Part shown: piece by piece, positions 1 through 6,085 of the stretch | Numbering within the stretch: position 1 is the stretch's first letter | How the letters are laid out: every line of letters starts with the position of its first letter | Assembly (NCBI GenBank): GCA_947643295.1 | Contig: CANRVM010000044.1 | Span: forward strand, 1 to 9,040 | Reading direction: 5' to 3' | Source of the DNA: an uncultured Mycoplasmatota bacterium | Lineage (GTDB): Bacteria; Bacillota_I; Bacilli_A; RF39; UBA660 | Length of the DNA stretch: 9,040 bases | The notes under the pieces: generated by a model | What the model was told of the DNA's origin: nothing | The model's input: the letters and a program-made list of their open reading frames with translations, nothing else | Databases searched by the model: none | Program-made: the position numbers and the translations under genes

Positions 1-473
1 TATTAGTATTAGATATGCAAGAAGCATTTATGAATCAATATACAAAAGAATTAGTAGATAAAATAGAAGATTATATCAGTACGACTTATTATGATGAGAT
101 AGTACTTGGAACATTTATCAATAAAGAAAATAGTATCTTTAGTAAGAGATTAAAAAATAATACTTGTCTATCTAAAGAAGAGTGTATTTCTTCTATACGA
201 ATCAATAGATCACATGTTGTCATGGAAAGAACTGCTTATACCATGTATACTGAACAATTAGAAAATTATTTAAAAGAAAATAAAATCAAATATGTTTATA
301 TTTGTGGATTAGATACAGATAGAAGCATTTATAAAACTGCACTTGATTTATTAGAACGTGGATATTATGTTTATGTAATTAAAAATTTATGTAAAAGTAG
401 TGCAGGAATAGAATATCATGACATGGCAATTCATTTACTTGAAAGACAAATTGGAAAGGAATACGTAATATAG
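1..473 (+). CDS. Isochorismatase-family cysteine hydrolase, 5'-partial, probable pseudoenzyme
   Basis: The frame is open from the window edge: codons 3-14 read LVLD and continue into MQEAF. This is the first beta strand of the isochorismatase/nicotinamidase fold with its catalytic Asp (codon 12-14), so the ATG at 15 is internal and the true start lies upstream. Numbered from that Met, residues 97-109 (CGLDTDRSIYKTA) match the family's GxxTDxCVxxTA nucleophile loop, but Ser104 (AGC, 324-326) stands where the catalytic Cys belongs. Residues 71-78 (ERTAYTMY) match the Lys-containing EKxxYxxY strand, with Arg72 in place of Lys. The C-terminal EYHDMAIHLLERQIGK segment is typical of one Firmicutes subfamily. 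Two of the three triad residues are therefore substituted; loss of hydrolase activity is an inference. The stop lies 10 bases before tex, so they probably share a transcript. Substrate is unknown. Confidence 0.8.
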   Translation, partial: LVLDMQEAFMNQYTKELVDKIEDYISTTYYDEIVLGTFINKENSIFSKRLKNNTCLSKEECISSIRINRSHVVMERTAYTMYTEQLENYLKENKIKYVYICGLDTDRSIYKTALDLLERGYYVYVIKNLCKSSAGIEYHDMAIHLLERQIGKEYVI

Positions 474-483
474 GTGAAAATAT

Positions 484-2646
484 ATGAATGAATTTATTAT
501 AAATGAAATAGCTGGAGAATTAAACGTAAAAATAAGACAAATAGAAGCAACATTAAAATTATTAGAAGAAGGGAATACAATTCCTTTTATTGCTCGTTAT
601 AGAAAAGAAGCAACGGGAAATTTAGATGAGGAACAAATTAGAAAAATATCAGAGGTTTATACATATCAAGTAAATTTATTAAAACGAAAAGAAGATGTAA
701 TTCGTTTGATTGATGAGAAAGGGCTACTTACAGAAGAACTTAAAAATCAGATTTTAAATGCAAGCAAATTAGTAGAAGTAGAAGATTTATATCGTCCATA
801 TAAAGAAAAGAAGAAAACGAAAGCAACAGAAGCAATTAAAAATGGATTAGAGCCATTAGCTAAAAAAATACTTTCATTTCCAGTGGAAGGCTCTTTAGAA
901 ATACTTGCAAAATCTTATATTAATGAAAATGTAAAAGATATAGATGCAGCTTTAGAGGGTGCATCATATATTATTGCTGAGTGGATTAGTGACAATGCAA
1001 GCTATAGAAAATATATCAGAACCAATAGTTATTTATATGGAATGATTGTCACAACAAAAAAGAAAAATGCAGAAGATCCAGAACTTGTTTATTCTATGTA
1101 TTATGATTATAAAGAAAATGTAAAAAATATTAAAGCTCATCGTGTACTTGCTTTTAATAGGGGAGAAAATGAGAAAGTATTAACTGTTAATTTAGAAGTA
1201 GATGAAGAAAAATATATAGATTATTTAAAGAAGAAAATGATAAAAAATGATAAATCATTTGTTGTTCCTGTTGTAGAGGGCGCTATTAAAGATAGTTATA
1301 AGAGACTTATTGCTCCTTCTATTGAAAGAGAAATTAGAAGTGAAATGACTGATAAAGCCAACGAGATAGCTATTGATAATTTTGGTAAAAATCTAGAAAA
1401 TTTATTATTACAGCCCCCAATGAAAGATAAGATGGTACTTGGATTTGATCCAGCTTATCGTACTGGCTGTAAACTTGCTGTAATAGATCCTACTGGAAAG
1501 AAAATTGCGATTAAAGTAATTTATCCACATGAACCTAAAAATTTATATGAAGAAAGTAAAAAAATTGTTTTAGATTTAATAGAACAAAATAAAATAGATA
1601 TTATTGCTATTGGTAATGGAACAGCTAGTCGTGAAAGTGAAGCATTTATTGCTGATGTTATTAAATCATCTACTAGAAAAGTAGAATATATTATTGTAAG
1701 TGAAGCAGGAGCAAGTGTATACTCTGCTAGTAAACTTGCAATTGAAGAATTTCCTGATTTACATGTAGAAGAGAGAAGTGCGATTAGTATTGGAAGAAGA
1801 CTTCAAGATCCACTTGCAGAGTTAGTCAAAATTGACCCAGAAAGTATTGGAGTAGGCCTTTATCAACATGATGTTCCAAATAAACGATTAAGAGAAGTAC
1901 TAGATTTTGTTGTTGAAAAAGCAGTAAACTTAGTAGGAGTAAATATCAATACAGCAAGTGCCTTTTTACTAAAATATGTATCTGGAATTACCAAGAAAAA
2001 TATTGAAAAAATTATTAGTTATAGAGAAGAAAAGGGAAGAATAGATTCTAGAGAAGAACTTAGAAAATCTAAAATATTAAGTGAAAAAGCATATGAACAA
2101 GCAGTAGGATTTTTACGTATTGTAGATGGTGATAATCCATTAGATGTAACAGGAATTCATCCTGAAAGTTATAAAATAACAGAAGAATTATTGAAAAGTT
2201 TAAATTGTAATATCACTGATATTGGTAGTGATAAGTTAATTTCTATATTAGAGCAAATAAATATTGAAGAAGCTTCTAAAAAATTAAATACAGATATTTA
2301 TACATTAGAAGATATTATTGCGTCACTAAAAAAACCAATGCGTGACCCTCGTGATGAAATGCCAAAGCCAATCTTAAAAAGTGATATTCTTCATTTAGAA
2401 GATTTAAAAGTAGGCATGAAATTACAAGGTACTGTCCGTAATGTCGCACCTTTTGGAGTATTTATTGATATTGGACTTAAAAATGATGGGCTAGCTCATA
2501 TTTCTAAGTTAGCTTCTCATTATGTAAAAGATCCTATGGATGTTGTAAGTGTTGGAGATATTGTAGATTGTTATGTAGATGAAATACTAATTGATAAAAA
2601 GAAAGTATCTTTATCATTAGTTGAGCCATCACAAATTCCATGTTAG
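484..2646 (+). CDS. tex: Tex family RNA-binding transcription accessory protein (S1 domain)
   Basis: The 720-residue length and full domain order match Tex, a cytoplasmic nucleic-acid-binding protein linked to transcription and RNA metabolism. An N-terminal helical Tex region (about 1-310) carries IPFIARYRKEATGNLDEEQ near residue 33. A YqgF/RNase H-like domain (about 316-440) starts with VLGFDPAYRTGCKLAV and includes GNGTASRES (377-385) and SEAGASVYSAS (406-416). A helix-hairpin-helix region (about 480-548) contains NLVGVNINTAS, and a C-terminal S1 domain (about 643-712) contains APFGVFIDIG and GLAHIS. The start ATG follows AGGTGA (472-477), which overlaps the preceding stop, so translation is probably coupled. 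The gene lies 10 bases after the isochorismatase-like gene and 13 bases before the membrane protein gene. No truncation or frameshift is seen. The precise cellular role of Tex in this lineage cannot be read from sequence. Confidence 0.95.
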   Translation: MNEFIINEIAGELNVKIRQIEATLKLLEEGNTIPFIARYRKEATGNLDEEQIRKISEVYTYQVNLLKRKEDVIRLIDEKGLLTEELKNQILNASKLVEVEDLYRPYKEKKKTKATEAIKNGLEPLAKKILSFPVEGSLEILAKSYINENVKDIDAALEGASYIIAEWISDNASYRKYIRTNSYLYGMIVTTKKKNAEDPELVYSMYYDYKENVKNIKAHRVLAFNRGENEKVLTVNLEVDEEKYIDYLKKKMIKNDKSFVVPVVEGAIKDSYKRLIAPSIEREIRSEMTDKANEIAIDNFGKNLENLLLQPPMKDKMVLGFDPAYRTGCKLAVIDPTGKKIAIKVIYPHEPKNLYEESKKIVLDLIEQNKIDIIAIGNGTASRESEAFIADVIKSSTRKVEYIIVSEAGASVYSASKLAIEEFPDLHVEERSAISIGRRLQDPLAELVKIDPESIGVGLYQHDVPNKRLREVLDFVVEKAVNLVGVNINTASAFLLKYVSGITKKNIEKIISYREEKGRIDSREELRKSKILSEKAYEQAVGFLRIVDGDNPLDVTGIHPESYKITEELLKSLNCNITDIGSDKLISILEQINIEEASKKLNTDIYTLEDIIASLKKPMRDPRDEMPKPILKSDILHLEDLKVGMKLQGTVRNVAPFGVFIDIGLKNDGLAHISKLASHYVKDPMDVVSVGDIVDCYVDEILIDKKKVSLSLVEPSQIPC

Positions 2647-2659
2647 AAAGGAAAATTAT

Positions 2660-3175
2660 ATGGCAGAAAATTTAGTACATTCTTTTTTAGATTTATTTAG
2701 TGGAATGATAGGAATGCCTTTTGGAAAAGAAATTATTATCTTTATCATTTCTATGATGCCAATTTTAGAACTTCGTGGAGGATTAATTGCAGCCTCTCTT
2801 TTGAATATGAATCCAATCGTAAGTTTTATTGTTTGTTTTATTGGAAATTTACTTCCAATTCCATTTATACTATGGTTTATTACACCTCTTTTTGATCGAT
2901 TAAAGAGAACAAAGCATTTGTCAAAATGGGTAACAAAAATAGAAAATAAAGCGATTTCCAAAAAAGAACAAATTGAGAAAAGAGAATTTTGGGGATTACT
3001 TCTTTTTGTTGGAATCCCTCTTCCAGGAACAGGAGCTTGGACTGGTTCGTTAATTGCTTCTATTATAGGAATGAATAAGAAAAAATCACTTTTCGCATCC
3101 TTCTTAGGAGTTACGATGGCAGGTATTATTATGCTTGTTTTATCGTTTGGATTACTAAAAGGGATTATTGGGTAA
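2660..3175 (+). CDS. COG2426-type small multidrug export family membrane protein
   Basis: This 171-residue integral membrane protein resembles the Sm_multidrug_ex/COG2426 family. Recognisable signatures are MPILELRGGLIAA (residues 33-45), GNLLPIPFILWF (62-73) and VGIPLPGTGAWTGSLIAS (117-134). Hydrophobic segments lie at about 23-47, 52-77, 110-135 and 146-170, with a charged cytoplasmic-type loop (about 80-108). The paired glycine/proline-rich signatures suggest re-entrant hairpins; that is inference from the pattern. The family name comes from an old export annotation and the transported substrate is not established. ATG 2660 is chosen because AGAAAGGA (2645-2652) sits at good spacing. An upstream in-frame ATG at 2621 would overlap tex and add 13 hydrophilic residues without a better ribosome site. 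The terminator hairpin begins inside its last codons. Confidence 0.85.
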   Translation: MAENLVHSFLDLFSGMIGMPFGKEIIIFIISMMPILELRGGLIAASLLNMNPIVSFIVCFIGNLLPIPFILWFITPLFDRLKRTKHLSKWVTKIENKAISKKEQIEKREFWGLLLFVGIPLPGTGAWTGSLIASIIGMNKKKSLFASFLGVTMAGIIMLVLSFGLLKGIIG

Positions 3176-3193
3176 AATCTAGTAATCTTTTTT
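3150..3193 (+). terminator. Intrinsic terminator of the tex operon
   Basis: A perfect 8-base stem GATTACTA (3150-3157) / TAGTAATC (3180-3187) is followed at once by six T (3188-3193). The 5' arm is coding sequence for the COG2426 protein. The 22-base loop is large and the stem AT-rich, so termination may be incomplete. Confidence 0.55.
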
Positions 3194-3199
3194 ACTTTC

Positions 3200-3208
3200 T
3201 GATATAAT
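3200..3208 (+). promoter_or_regulatory. Extended -10 promoter for the first small-protein/metallopeptidase unit
   Basis: TGATATAAT is an exact extended -10 element (TGnTATAAT) in the gap between the terminator and the next gene. No convincing -35 box lies 16-18 bases upstream, which extended -10 promoters can tolerate. A start about 7 bases downstream (near 3215) would leave a leader of roughly 10 bases, with the ribosome site AGGTGA (3215-3220) at its 5' edge. Confidence 0.55.
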
Positions 3209-3224
3209 ATAGGTAGGTGATACT

Positions 3225-3461
3225 ATGGGGCAAGAGTTAAAAAATAAGTATTATAAACTAATTGAAGTGGAAGATGGTGCAACGTTATCATTAGTAGATT
3301 CTATTTTTACAAAAATAGATACGTTATTATTAACTGAGAGAGGAAGAGACTCTAATACTGAATTATTAGATTTAATTTCGGTATTAGAATTTACAGAGGA
3401 AAAATTATTTGATGTAATAAAATCAGATATTGAAAGTGGTGTAATAAGATGGAACCAATAG
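3225..3461 (+). CDS. Small helical protein of unknown function, copy A (partner of metallopeptidase-like protein A)
   Basis: I do not recognise this 78-residue family. It is acidic, probably all-alpha, has no signal peptide or membrane segment, and contains no Cys and no visible helix-turn-helix or metal motif. Conspicuous segments are ELKNKYYKLIE (4-14), TLSLVDSIF (20-28), IDTLLL (31-36) and ISVLEFTEE (51-59). ATG 3225 follows AGGTGA (3215-3220). Its last 13 bases overlap the next gene, implying translational coupling and probably balanced production. A paralogue at 5857-6081 precedes a second, related large gene and matches at 46 of its 74 residues without gaps (hand alignment). The fixed pairing suggests a partner, inhibitor, adaptor or substrate of the large protein; this is inference only. 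Confidence 0.85.
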   Translation: MGQELKNKYYKLIEVEDGATLSLVDSIFTKIDTLLLTERGRDSNTELLDLISVLEFTEEKLFDVIKSDIESGVIRWNQ

Positions 3462-4936
3462 AAAAGTTGAAAAAGAAAATAGAAGATATTTTAGAGAGTA
3501 AGTCATTTGATGAGAATGCAAAAGAAAATATAAAAGAAACTTTATTGTTTATTTTCGAACATTATTATTCTCCATCTTACATAGGAATTTCTAAAGATGA
3601 TTATATTGATATGTATTTAGAGACACTTAAAAATATAAATGGTTATTCTATTTTTAATTTGAATAATATCAATGAGGATAGTGATATTGCTGAAATATTT
3701 AGAGAAGGAATCATAGAAGTAAAAGATAATAAGGGAATTTTAGACTATGTAAATGATAAATATGAGTTAGTAAACGAAGGTCCATATTATCCAGCATGTA
3801 AAGGATTTTCGTGGAAAAAGTCAGGTAGTATGTATACACTTGATGAGAATAATAAAAATGAGATGATTAAATCTTGTTATCATGAAATAACAGAGTTAAG
3901 TAGTGGGAAAAATCCATATCCATTATTTTCATCAGTTCCATTTAGTTTTTCACTTAAAAAGATGTTTATAGATGGAGATTTGAGTGTTAGAGATAGTTAT
4001 TTAGATTTAAAGACAAATTATCAAGTAGAGATATTGAAAGAAAAAAATATTGTATTAAAAATTTGTTCTGAGTATTCTTATCCTTTATATGGAATGCTTT
4101 ATCAAATGATGCAATTATTATTTGGGGGAGAATTATTAGAAGAATTTAGACGAAACGATATTGAAGAAATAAGTTTATTTGATGCATTAAAAGAAAAACA
4201 TCCAGATATGGAAATAGAAACTATTTTTGCTCATGTAATTTATATATTAAGTTGTTATAATGATGATAGTAAAGTAAAGTATAACAAAAAGAAAGCATTA
4301 GAAATGGCAATTAAGCATTATCAAAAAGTAGTAGTAGAAACTCATAAGAGTATTGCGAAAAGGTGTATTTCTTTAGGTGATGATATTACAAATACAAAAG
4401 AATGGCTTAGTGAAAATCAGAAAATAGAAGAAGAGATTTTAGATAAATTAAATAATAAAAAGAAGCTAGAAGAAGCATTTGAACATCAAATGAAATTAGT
4501 AAGAGAAGAAACTTTAAAGAAATACGAAGAAGGTATTATTACGAATAAAGAATATCTTGCAGCTTTAAATGAATTTGATAGAGAAGGTACCATTGAAAAT
4601 TTTAAATTAGCTCAAAAACAAGATTTGAAGTTAATGGGAAAAACAATCAAAGAAGGAGAAAAAAAACTAGTATCTTTACAAAATGAATTTGATGTATTGT
4701 ATATGAAAAAGAAAGAATTAGAAGAAAATAAATTTGGAAAAGCATTAGAAGAAATATGTATTACAAAACCATCTTTAATAGACTCTATAGAGTATTTAAA
4801 GAAAAAATGTTCAAAAGCAATACAAAAAGATCATACATTATCAGATGATGATGATGAACATAGTGTATATTTAGATAAAATGAAATTATTTGTTCATATT
4901 AAATCACAAATGGTTTTATCAAAAACAAGTAAATAG
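3449..4936 (+). CDS. Metallopeptidase-like protein A with degenerate zinc motif (HEITE) and coiled-coil tail
   Basis: This is a 495-residue protein of a family I cannot name. It aligns along its whole length with the protein at 6083-7582. The N-terminal half (about 1-275) contains the metallopeptidase-like core. At residues 145-149 it reads HEITE where the paralogue has HEMTH, and at Asp175 (MFIDGD) where the paralogue has Glu (MLVEGR). First His and general-base Glu are kept, but the second His ligand is Glu and the third ligand is Asp. Conserved structural segments include MYTLDE (128-133), YPLYG (211-215), LFGGELLEE (224-232) and IFAHVIYILSC (259-269). Residues about 285-425 are highly charged coiled coil, interrupted by EEGIITNKEYLAALNEF (360-376), then NKFGKALEEIC (427-437). 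No signal peptide or membrane segment is seen, so it should be cytoplasmic. It is probably a pseudoprotease or uses altered metal binding (inference). The ATG overlaps the small gene by 13 bases; GAAAGTGG (3432-3439) is the likely ribosome site. Confidence 0.85.
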   Translation: MEPIEKLKKKIEDILESKSFDENAKENIKETLLFIFEHYYSPSYIGISKDDYIDMYLETLKNINGYSIFNLNNINEDSDIAEIFREGIIEVKDNKGILDYVNDKYELVNEGPYYPACKGFSWKKSGSMYTLDENNKNEMIKSCYHEITELSSGKNPYPLFSSVPFSFSLKKMFIDGDLSVRDSYLDLKTNYQVEILKEKNIVLKICSEYSYPLYGMLYQMMQLLFGGELLEEFRRNDIEEISLFDALKEKHPDMEIETIFAHVIYILSCYNDDSKVKYNKKKALEMAIKHYQKVVVETHKSIAKRCISLGDDITNTKEWLSENQKIEEEILDKLNNKKKLEEAFEHQMKLVREETLKKYEEGIITNKEYLAALNEFDREGTIENFKLAQKQDLKLMGKTIKEGEKKLVSLQNEFDVLYMKKKELEENKFGKALEEICITKPSLIDSIEYLKKKCSKAIQKDHTLSDDDDEHSVYLDKMKLFVHIKSQMVLSKTSK

Positions 4937-4958
4937 ATAAGTAAAGTTGCTTGTTTTT
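4921..4958 (+). terminator. Intrinsic terminator after metallopeptidase-like gene A
   Basis: A 12-base-pair stem with one G-T pair is formed by AAAAACAAGTAA (4921-4932) and TTGCTTGTTTTT (4947-4958), with a 14-base loop and a T-run inside the 3' arm. The upper arm encodes the last residues of protein A. It separates A from the Ppx/GppA-like gene, whose ribosome site begins 7 bases later. I see no clear promoter in the remaining gap, so readthrough or a promoter inside gene A must supply the downstream genes. Confidence 0.7.
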
Positions 4959-4976
4959 GTTGTTAGGAGAAATTTT

Positions 4977-5846
4977 ATGAAAAAATTGATTATAGAAGTT
5001 GGTTCTACTTGTACAAAAGTAGATATATATGACGGAGAAAAAATTGAAAGATTAGAGAATATAACAATTCAATTAAAGAAACATTATGAAGAAAATAAAT
5101 GTTTAAGAGAAGAAGATGTAAATCTATTAGTACAAAGTATCAATAAATTAAAAGAAGTTACAGAAGATATTTATGTATGTGGAACAAGTATTTTTAGAAC
5201 AATATCAGAAGAAGAAAAAGAAAAATTTTTAAAAGAATTTTATACACGAACAGGATATGAATTTCATATTATTTCACAGGAAGAAGAAAATTTCTTTACT
5301 GTCTATGGAGTATCAAGATGTATAAATCAAAAAATTGGTGTTATGATAGGTGGAGGAGGTTCTACTGAAATTGCAATTGTGAATGATAAAATATTAGAAA
5401 CAGTAAATTCTAAAATTGGTGTCATCGATGTGATGAGAGAATTTCCTGATTTAGCTAGTGATATAGCCACTACCAATATAGAAGTAGTAAAAGATTTTAT
5501 TAGAAATAAAATTAACTTACCAAAAGGAAAAGCTGATATTTTAGTACTAGCAGGAGGAGGACATGAAAGATTTGCTCGTCAGTCTGGCATTACATATAAA
5601 GATAATACATTATATAAAGATATTGCAGCTTCGATTATGATGGATATAGAAACTAGAAAAAAAGACACAAAAAGATTTTATGAAGAAATATCACTTAATG
5701 AAATACGAGAGGTATTCGGTGATAAAGAATGGTGGTATGGAACTCGTGCAATGTGTGCATTTGTATTAGTTGTGGCAGAAGAGATGGGGGCAAAATACAT
5801 TGTTCCAACTGATATTACAATGACATATGGAATTTTGAATAAATGA
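4977..5846 (+). CDS. Ppx/GppA-like ASKHA-fold phosphatase (exopolyphosphatase-like)
   Basis: This 289-residue protein resembles the short Ppx/GppA phosphatases, which act on polyphosphate or pppGpp. The N-terminal phosphate loop is IIEVGSTCTK (5-14), where Ppx usually has a DIGSNS-like loop. CGTSIFRT (68-75) matches the ATSAxR strand, and IISQEEEN (98-105) matches the ISGxEEA motif with the catalytic Glu. The second phosphate loop is IGGGGSTEIAIV (124-135), where the usual DIGGGS has lost its Asp. VLAGGGHERFA (190-200) and WYGTRAMCA followed by PTDITMTYGIL (277-287) fit the C-terminal elements. ATG 4977 is preceded by AGGAGA (4965-4970); an upstream TTG at 4947 lies in the terminator stem and is rejected. 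The gene is 10 bases upstream of small protein B, implying cotranscription. Whether it hydrolyses polyphosphate or pppGpp, or only binds a ligand, cannot be told. Confidence 0.8.
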   Translation: MKKLIIEVGSTCTKVDIYDGEKIERLENITIQLKKHYEENKCLREEDVNLLVQSINKLKEVTEDIYVCGTSIFRTISEEEKEKFLKEFYTRTGYEFHIISQEEENFFTVYGVSRCINQKIGVMIGGGGSTEIAIVNDKILETVNSKIGVIDVMREFPDLASDIATTNIEVVKDFIRNKINLPKGKADILVLAGGGHERFARQSGITYKDNTLYKDIAASIMMDIETRKKDTKRFYEEISLNEIREVFGDKEWWYGTRAMCAFVLVVAEEMGAKYIVPTDITMTYGILNK

Positions 5847-5859
5847 GGGGATTAGATTG
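5846..5859 (+). promoter_or_regulatory. Ribosome binding site deciding a TTG start
   Basis: AGGGG (5846-5850) overlaps the TGA stop of the Ppx/GppA-like gene and lies 6 bases before TTG (5857-5859). The next residues (KQELKNKYY) align with the start of paralogue A, and no in-frame ATG competes. The start is therefore TTG. Confidence 0.75.
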
Positions 5860-6081
5860 AAACAAGAATTAAAAAATAAATATTATAATTTAATTGAAAA
5901 TAAAGATTATGATACATTATCTTTGATCAATTCTATTTTTAGTGAAATTGATACATTATTGCTTATGAATCGTGGAAAAAATCAAATAGAAAAATTTTTA
6001 GATATTATTTCTGTGCTTGAATTTACAGAAGAAGCATTATATCAAAAAATGAAAATAGATATAGAAAGTGGCGCTTTTTGA
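5857..6081 (+). CDS. Small helical protein of unknown function, copy B (partner of metallopeptidase-like protein B)
   Basis: A 74-residue paralogue of the protein at 3225-3461. A gapless hand alignment gives 46 identities of 74, including QELKNKYY (3-10), IDTLLL (31-36), ISVLEFTEE (51-59) and DIESG (68-72). The last four residues of copy A are absent because the TGA comes earlier. The protein is predicted helical, cytoplasmic and without Cys. Translation starts at TTG with AGGGG in front, a weaker start than the ATG of copy A. The stop lies one base before the most likely start of metallopeptidase gene B, so the two are coupled. The DNA itself is still visibly similar to copy A near the start (for example 3230-3265 against 5862-5897), confirming a duplication. 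Function is unknown; as in copy A, a dedicated partner of the adjacent large protein is the simplest reading. Confidence 0.85.
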   Translation: MKQELKNKYYNLIENKDYDTLSLINSIFSEIDTLLLMNRGKNQIEKFLDIISVLEFTEEALYQKMKIDIESGAF

Positions 6082-6085
6082 AGTG
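6064..6085 (+). promoter_or_regulatory. Coupling site and GTG start of metallopeptidase gene B
   Basis: GAAAGTGG (6064-6071) is the same sequence that precedes gene A's ATG (3432-3439). It lies 11 bases before GTG 6083, against 9 bases before ATG 3449. An in-frame GTG at 6068 falls inside this element and would add five residues with no counterpart in A. GTG 6083 is preferred, but 6068 is not excluded. Confidence 0.55.

Noticed and set aside
2656..2961. Minus-strand reading frame of about 100 codons
   Set aside because: It lies antisense within the well-supported COG2426 gene, has no ribosome site and reads as low-complexity residues typical of a shadow frame.
3225..4936. A toxin-antitoxin pair of the ImmA/IrrE (M78) type
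   Set aside because: The HExxH idea and small partner fit loosely, but the large proteins are much longer, the small protein has no visible helix-turn-helix, and the intact motif context is not that of M78.
4947..4976. Upstream TTG start for the Ppx/GppA-like gene
   Set aside because: It falls at the base of the terminator stem and adds ten residues before the conserved N-terminal strand. ATG 4977 has AGGAGA at ideal spacing.
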